NCBI GenBank assembly: GCA_030734395.1
Contig: JAUZTG010000012.1
Coordinates: 558,001-622,000 of the forward strand
DNA length: 64,000 nt
From: Sarocladium kiliense
Taxonomy: Eukaryota > Ascomycota > Sordariomycetes > Hypocreales > Sarocladiaceae
Direction of reading: 5' to 3'
Numbering within the stretch: position 1 is the first letter of the stretch; each line of letters starts with the position of its first letter. This document shows, piece by piece, positions 57,035 to 64,000 of the stretch. The position numbers were made by a program, and so were the translations under genes. The notes under the pieces were generated by a model. That model worked only from the letters and a program-made list of their open reading frames with translations. It ran no database searches and was not told the DNA's origin.

Positions 57035-59741
57035 TCACACTGAATCCTCCCAGCTATATCTGCGCGCGGCCATTTGCGGCACGTGTATGAGCTCCTCTCC
57101 TGGGTCTATCCTCTCCTGACTTCGGGGTGTGCTTGGCTCGGAACCGTCGGTCTGCTGACGCAATGCTGTAGACCTATCAGGAGCTGCCGCTCCATTTTGA
57201 CGGGCTAGATGGGTCAAGCGCTCCTGCTCTTCGGTATAGTTGCTACCTAGTGTGCTTGTCTGTTGTGTCTGCTGAGGCTCGGTTTGCGGAAGTGAGTTAA
57301 GGTTGGCGAGATTGATGCGTGGAAGGGAGGTGCGGCGGGGAAAAGTGACGTGTTCAGGCATTTCGCCCAGGTAGACGACCTTGCTGGGGTCGATTGGTGT
57401 TCGCTGGATGGCAGTCGTCTGGTGAGGAAGAGACATGGGCGGAGGAGAGATTGGCGAGGGAAGATCTGAGTTGGATCGGGATGAGACATGATCGTTGCTG
57501 CGACCCTGAGACGATGAATGGAGAGGGCTGACGGATGGAGAATTGCTGCCGTGAGCACTGAAGGGGGGGAAGGGAGGCGCCTCTGCTGCTATGGGAGAAA
57601 CGACGTCGGTGAGCTCCCCGTTGGAATCTGTCCTTGGAGAGATCGGGGATGGCACTGAATTCGGGAGGGAATTGGAATTCGTTCCACCAGTCGCAGGCGA
57701 CACCGGGAGCATGTTCTCAGATGACGGCGCATGCCGGGGCGGGGGCAAGTCATACATAGCCTTCTCTGGAGGTGGCTCCTGCCCGTTCTCGGGTGGAGAG
57801 TAGGCCGGGACGGGTCCTTGAAGCTGCCTCTCGAGTTTCCTCCTGGTTTGCTCGTAGGGACTCAAGTTCTCTTCACCCTCGAGACCCAGCCGCGTATCGC
57901 CAGTCAATTCGCTATCATCGATGCCGTCCAACTCAGCCGGTGGAACTGGCGCAGGCAACTCGTATATTTCGCCATGAGCTGCTTCTGCCGGTGTTGCAGG
58001 TGTTCCCTTTTCTGACTCCGGCAAGGAGGTCTTAGGCTTTCCGCGCAATCGACTCCAGAACTTCGCCAGGGGCGTCGCGGGCGCGTCAGAAGTGGTGGAA
58101 GACGCCGCACCTTTGGCCTCGTCGATTGAGTCTGCTGGAGTTGGGCTGCGAGCTTTCCGTCGTCGGCGGCACAGGAACCACGCGGCAACTGCTAAAAGGC
58201 AAGCAGCGACCACGCCTATCACGATCCCAACTATTGCCCCTGTGCTCAACCCGCTTCGCTTGGCAGTTGCAGGAGCTGGGTAAGGGCTGTTGGCACCCTG
58301 GCCGATGGTCTCTATCTCAGCACCCCTAATGGGCTCCTTGGGGAATCGCGCTTGATGAACGGAGAATTGGCGTTGATCATACTGGGTAACAAGATATGCC
58401 TCTTGGAGAAACGAGCGGCCGATGACATACGTTTCATTATTCGGAGCTTTCCTCAGTGTGAAGTATGGCACAGCCGGGTCACCGTAGTTAATGGATGCGC
58501 CACCCATGAAAGGATACTGTATCGTGCCGACGAAAGCCTTCAGGGGAATGGATATGTTCACCACCCCTGGTGCATTCAAGGGGTCTCCAAAATCATCACG
58601 GTTATCGATACTCGAAAGACTGAACGTCAGAGAGAGTGCGTCCGAGTTCAGGTACTCATTGTACTTGTCGTTGGAGAGCGTGTACAGGTCGAAGTTGTCG
58701 TCGTAGGTCAAATTGAGATTCTTGGCAAGCTGTTCGCAAACGTCCTCTGGCAGCCAGAGATAAGGGGTGGTGCTGTCGATGAGAGCAGTAAATGAATCAT
58801 TCCAGTCTGAAACCCCGAAATTCTGGTTCTCCCAGGAATCGGGTACGTCGTCTGCATCATCGGCGGATAGACTGATACCCCTGACAAGCGTATGTGGCAA
58901 ATCATCACTTTGGCTCAGGACGAATGTGGTGGAATGATCGACAAAGCGAGCTTTGTCATAGCCACCCAAAGTCAAAGAAGCTGGCTGATTCTCTGTATTG
59001 GGTCAGCGACTAGTTCTCAACGGGAAGGGCATGGGGTCGTACTGTATGAGGCACCGGCTGTGAAACCATAGGTGTAACTAGGAATCCGCCCGAACTTCTT
59101 GACAGCTTGGACCATAGGTGGATCTGCAATCTGATCATCAAAATTCCCTGTTGCGATGCCGAGGCCGAAGTAGCCGTTGAAATAGCTCGTGGTGTTAAGA
59201 GCCGATACCAGCACGCCACTCATGGAAAAATCGTCGTCGTTAACTGAGCCATGAGCGTTGAGGCTGTCTTGGCCGTATTCGCCGTTCGCCTCGTAGCCAG
59301 GATAGCTCAAGCCAAGCTGCCATGTACCCATGGCTTTCCAGTCTTCCGAGGAGGACGAAGCAAAAACGCCACCTCTTGCGTTGATGCATGTAGGATCATC
59401 TGGAGGGATGTTAGCGAGGGCTCATCTGAGGGTGTAAGCTGCTAGAAGCGACATACTAGTCTCGCATCCTCCCGAACCAATGACCCAAACCTCGGAGAGG
59501 GCCGTGCTGACGAGTAAATTGACATCTTGAGGCGGCTTGCCAACCCGGAAGGTGATGGAGGACCAATTACCATCTACACCGAGCCTGTCAAGCAAAATCA
59601 GCATCCTTGAACAGTTCAGGAGAGGAAGGCGACAAAGATGAGCTCAGCTTACCAGTCGGTGCCCGTCAAAGCGACGGGTGCGAGTTCGGTGGCCGCGACG
59701 CCGGTGGGCGCCAGCCACAGCAAGACCGATAGAAAGAGCAT
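57035..59741 (-). CDS. Membrane-anchored aspartic-protease-like (A1 fold) protein lacking the first catalytic Asp
   Basis: Four exons: 59741-59653, 59584-59457, 59399-59043 and 58992-57035; introns 68, 57 and 50 nt; 843 aa. A signal peptide (MLFLSVLLWLAPTGVAA) leads into a pepsin-like fold: SSITFRVGKPPQDVNLLVST, GYFGLGIATGNFDDQ, and VIGRSFLQEAYLVTQYDQRQ. Where the first DTGS should be, the sequence is S56-T-A-L before SEVWV; the second site is intact as D264-S-T-T. A single TM helix at ~442-466 (GAIVGIVIGVVAACLLAVAA) is followed by RRRRK and a ~375-residue Pro/Ser-rich cytoplasmic tail. Loss of one catalytic Asp predicts no peptidase activity. The layout, a dead extracellular protease plus long tail, suggests a surface receptor or sensor; that is inference. 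Confidence 0.88.
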
Positions 59742-62700
59742 GATGTTGTGGATAGTATCCAAAACCCGGCGAGATAGCCTGCCTATGAGGCGAGCAGCAT
59801 CGGGCCGAAAATCGCGGATGATGACAAGGAAGTCGTTCGTTGGTCGGTGGATGCCTCAAGAATATCGACAAGAGATCGCGCAGGCCATTCCGTCGTTCCG
59901 CCGTTCAGGATCGCCAAGTTGAGGAGGGTCCACGCGAGACGGTGTCGGGAAGAGATGATCAGCAGTCGGCGTATCAAAGCAGTATTCGCTCAATGGAAAG
60001 CGAGTTTCGGTGCTGAGACCTTGTCGTGAGAAGTGTCGCAAAGGTAGAGGCGAGAAAGGGTGCGTGGTCGAGAGACAGAAGTAATCGAGGCAAGGAGGGA
60101 CCCTTGGGCGATGGATTGGATGGGCATGGGCGGGCGTACGCGACAGGCCGGGGGTGGGTTGTCAGTGAGGAACCAGCAGGGTCCGTAGACGCGGGAGCCG
60201 GTTGAAGTTGTATGCAGGGGCGGTAAAGCAGAGGGAGGGAGGATGCGTAGGCCATGGACGGACACCACCAAACGCTGGAGGACGACCAGCAGGAATGGTA
60301 CCACGGGTTCTAGGCCAAGCCAGTGGCAGGCAGCGCCGGATTCTGTCGGCCGCCGCCGTGAGTACTGTTAGGCAGGTGTAGTGCGTCTCTCGCCAGCGAC
60401 TAACACGTACAGCGTGTTAGTCCCGTCAGACTACCTCAAGTAGCGCTGGACGGGCGAGAATGATGGCGCAAATGAATCGATTAAGCGTTTTCTCCCTTTG
60501 CCGGCTCCTCTCGTAAGGTCAAATTTCCTTGTTTTACTCCTGATCGCGCTGAGAAGTAGTAGTAATTAAGGCTGTGTATGGTAAGTCTAAAGTCAGGCAT
60601 TGCACTGTCCGAGGTACGGAGTACTCTGCACTGCTGAGGGACCGGCAATGAGATGAGTGGGGTTCATTCACAGGCACACCCACCACTGCAGGCAAGGGCC
60701 AGAAGCACCCAGGCATCGGGAAAACAGCGACCCGACGGTGGATGGAGGGTCTCCTGCCATGTTCAGATGCAGCCCCGCTTCCTTGGACTTCCGCCAGAGG
60801 GCTTTGATACCACCTCCCAGCTTCCACTACGCGTATGCAAGGTTAAAGGCATGGCAACGGTTCACACGCCAGTCAACGACCCGAAACCTTGACATTCGAG
60901 GCCTCACATCCCAAGCAGACAATGCACCCTCATCAGCACTACCTTACTTTACGCTTGTCCGCCTTTCCTATTGTGGACTGACTGTCGTGGAAGAGGACAT
61001 CCACCTCCGCCCCCACGCTCCGCGGGAAGACTCCAGTAGCTTGGGACTGCAACACATTTCCGGTCTGCATCCATCCTCACGGCACAGTCTTTACAGCCAG
61101 GGCCTGCTGATCAGCTCGCCCTGGCCACGATCGCGATGCCCCCCAGTCGTCCATGACTTACGACCAACTGCCGTGTTCTGAACCTCATTCCCCGCAAACC
61201 GCATCTCGACCATACCAGGCTCGTGGTTGCTTCGTATTGACGACCTGGCCCACGCCGTGACGAAATCTGAACCATGAGTGATGATCGTCTTCACCGGGAT
61301 CAGCACTGCTGATTGCCTCCTTTGGCTCTCGACGTTTTCAGCTCCAGCTCATTGCTGTCTTCTAACTCTGTCGGACCAGCAATTCTCGATGTGATCCGGG
61401 TCTTCACACGCCACACCGAAGACCCTCGCGACCCAAGCAAGGCGCCTTCGCCATGCGCATGAACCAGTCATTTGTTTGACCGACAAATGTTCGACTTCAG
61501 CTCCTGGATGTGGAAGGCGGAAGCAACGAAGCCAAAGCATTGCCCACATAGCGACCGAGCCAATCAAACCCACAACCACCGCATAGTCTCAACTCAAGCC
61601 CAGCCTAGGCAGTTTGTCCAGCACTTGGTGTGGCTGGCACAGTTGGATAGGCTCTTCAGGTACGGGAGGCTAGAGGAGCGGTCTCCCCGTAGAATGGTAG
61701 GTCAGCTCGCCCGAGCTACCCAAAACACTTTCGCCTTCCCCGCTGACATGCATCCTAAGCCCACGCAAAAGATCCGCTGATCGTGGATTCAGAGTCGTCC
61801 ATTCGCTCTTTCAGATCGTGCAGCCAACATTTAGGGGCTCACCGCGTTGCCAACGGCTGTTTCACGGACAAACTATAACCTATCAGGGAAACCCGACTCC
61901 ATCTCTGCCCTTCGAGCGCATTAAGTACAGTGCTAAGAATGCCCGACGGCGTTGAGCCTAGTGTACTAGCCCTTAAACCTTTTCTTCCAAGGCAACGGTT
62001 TTTGGTACAGTACACACTTTGTTCAGGAGATCGAGCCAACGCAGTTGAAACAGTAATCTGCCAATCCCAGGTGCCATGAAAGACAAGCGTAGGTGCACCG
62101 CTGGGTATGCACAACTTTTCTTCGTGTAAGCCTTTAAGGCCGAAGTTCAGTTTCCTCAAAAAGGTCCACATGCCGCGTGGCTCGGAAATGCCGGTCATGG
62201 CCTCAGTTCACAGACCCTGAGATTATTGCTTCCATGGCTAATCGGCAGCTTGCTGAGCGTGGATCAGCCTGCCCGGTACTTCTCTTGGGGCCATCGCGAT
62301 CTCTGGAAAGCCAAAATCTTACCCGCGAGACCATTCCTCGGGAAGCGTTGCCAAAGCCTGTCACGACGCACGGAAAGGGCAAGCGCATCCCAAGGCAGAT
62401 TGGCCCGGTAAGATGCATCCCGTTGACGCGGCATGACAACAACGAGATTGCATCCTACAGGCCAGGGGTATGATCAGCACTCCGGGCCCAGGGTGGAGGA
62501 TTACAGCACATGGTGTTCGTGGTAAGTGGGGATTCACATCAAAGCCGTGGCAGAAAAACTTCCCAGCAGCGCCCGCGCGAAGTAAATTACTGACTTAGTC
62601 GTCAGGGTCGCGGCATTCATTTGCAGCTCACATCATATCATCTTGTATACCCACAGCTTGGTGGCTCAAAACCTGTTACGCAGGGACTTCCCTTCCAGGC

Positions 62701-63578
62701 AGGAGGATAGGCTCCGTCTGGCTATCGGTTTGACTTTTGCGTCCTGACAAATTGTTGCTCTATCCTCACACCCGTCAAGTCGCTCTGAAGCCTCCGATCT
62801 ACACAGCTGACCTCAGCGAAGCCAAGGTGACATGATGGCGTTCAGGTTGAGACAGTGAGTTGCATGTCTCGCAGTGCGCCCCAAAGCCACGGAAAGCCGT
62901 GCACCAACGGGAAAGACAAGTGCGCCGCCAACGCACCACAAGGGCCTGTGCCTCAATCTCGAGATGAAAGTGCCTGATGCTATGGGCTGGAGGCCAGGGC
63001 CACCCCGGCTCGATCTTGGCTAGGTGCTGCGCCAGGTGGCTACTAGACCTCTACCCACCACCACGACGACTCAAGCCCCTCTACAGTACAAGAGTGAGAC
63101 GGTGTGTCCAGCTGTGCCCACTGCCCAGCCCAGCCAAGTTGTCTCCGCGCAATCAATATCGTGCTCAGTTATCAAGCCTGCTGATATTGCCAACCCCTCC
63201 ACCGATACTACCTCGTCCTGGGTCCTCCGCCTGCACCTTGGCATGGCACTAATAACCGAATGAGCATTGGTTGCATCCATATACAACCCGGGGAGCGAAC
63301 CCATCCGCTCTCTCGGTGAAAGCTGGCACTGCACTTGCGACTCTCTCTTCACACACACTTCCTCAGTCTGCTTGCGATAACAGACGACTTGGATCGCCCG
63401 ACTCACTCCAGCCTGTCAGCTCTTTTTTTCTTAAAGCTCGAATCGCAGGCACCGAGCGATTTGCCCATGGCTTCGCTTGTATAGCACACAACCCGAACGG
63501 TCGTTTCCCTATCCACAACCCCACGAGTCCTACTTCACAACCGACTCTCCTCCTGGACTCGGAGAGTCAATCCCTGCC
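59742..63578. other. Intergenic region, 3.8 kb, divergent promoters
   Basis: Between the outward-facing aspartic-protease-like gene and the secreted-protein gene at the right edge. No frame over 180 codons and none with recognisable motifs. Contains a perfect inverted repeat (60398-60422). The ~200 bp before 63579 look like the leader of the last gene. Confidence 0.5.
60398..60422. repeat. Perfect inverted repeat, 10-bp arms, 5-nt spacer
   Basis: GACTAACACG (60398-60407), spacer TACAG, then CGTGTTAGTC (60413-60422), an exact reverse complement. Confidence 0.85.
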
Positions 63579-64000
63579 ATGGCGGCCGTCCAGCTTTTGT
63601 TATTGTGGACGGCCCTGTTAGTTCTTCCATCTCCAACAGTGGCACAATGGGGTACGCCTCACCCTCTATAACGGACGTTGACGCATACTGAACAGTGGAT
63701 AGATATCGCGAACCGCAACGCGCCGAATAGTGAAGGTGCCCCTCTCCGCGGCAACTTCTCTACATTGAGGACAACGCCAGTCCAACTAACGACGACAACT
63801 ATTACCGATGTTCCCGACACGGACGTAGTGAGTGCGAACAACATCCCCGAGACGACATCCGACAATGTGGTGGACGAGGCGGCAGACAACATCTCCGACT
63901 ATGGAGGCACCCCAACGATCCATACTATCACCATCGATGATTCTTCCACCGCCGCCTATGATTCAACACCACTGGTCTATCCGCCGTTGACACCAACGCT
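63579..64000 (+). CDS. 5' end of a secreted protein gene (runs off the window)
   Basis: Exon 1 is 63579-63651, exon 2 starts at 63703 after a 51-nt intron (GTACGC...GATAG, phase 1) and is open to the window end. The start MAAVQLLLLWTALLVLPS followed by PTVAQ is a signal peptide. A nearer acceptor (after 63695) would put the reading frame into a stop, so the downstream one is chosen. The visible mature part (WDIANRNAPNSEGAPLRGNF, then Thr/Asp/Ser-rich) is low-complexity and probably O-glycosylated. No family can be named from ~120 residues. Its promoter is shared with the aspartic-protease-like gene. Confidence 0.7.

Overview
This 64 kb window is nuclear DNA from a filamentous ascomycete (Pezizomycotina). 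The evidence is short spliceosomal introns (mostly 50-120 nt, GT-AG, one GC-AG), HET, Zn2Cys6, RTA1-like and fungal SLATT proteins, an arginine attenuator peptide upstream of the arginine-specific carbamoyl-phosphate synthetase gene, and an intron-containing tRNA-Tyr. The general look (compact genes, CT-rich leaders, retained TSC1) would fit Dothideomycetes, but that class is a guess. I rebuilt gene models by hand from splice signals. For every multi-exon model the exon lengths sum to a multiple of three.

Layout. 0-7 kb: a two-TM SLATT-family protein, a probable GPI-anchored secreted protein, a small membrane protein with a charged repetitive tail, and a HET-domain protein. 7-12.4 kb: an EMP70/TM9SF protein and an arrestin-domain protein, both on the minus strand. 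12.4-18.9 kb: a 6.6 kb stretch with no gene I can support. 18.9-26.1 kb: a Zn2Cys6 regulator with an in-frame stop in a conserved C-terminal motif, diverging from an RTA1-like membrane protein, then a seven-exon sterol-glucosyltransferase-like gene. Together these look like a small lipid/sterol-related neighbourhood. 27-31 kb: a ZIP zinc transporter (YKE4/SLC39A7 type) and a GPI-anchored GH17 beta-1,3-glucanase. 33-43 kb: a tandem SnoaL-like protein, hamartin (TSC1), a DJ-1/PfpI protein and a SAP/acinus-like RNA-binding protein. 43-48 kb: CPA1 with its attenuator uORF split over three exons, the ETF beta subunit and tRNA-Tyr(GTA). 48-57 kb: ArfGAP GCS1, a two-RRM protein and diflavin reductase TAH18. 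57-64 kb: a membrane-anchored aspartic-protease-like protein missing its first catalytic Asp, a long intergenic region, and the 5' end of a secreted protein that runs off the window.

Most genes are housekeeping and independent: secretory pathway (EMP70, GCS1, ZIP), TOR control (TSC1), arginine synthesis (CPA1), mitochondrial electron transfer (ETFB) and cytosolic Fe-S assembly (TAH18). The points most worth checking are the three-exon attenuator peptide, the 19-nt terminal exon that gives EMP70 its COPI tail, the stop codon in the Zn2Cys6 regulator together with the decamer repeat in its promoter, and the pseudo-aspartic protease.
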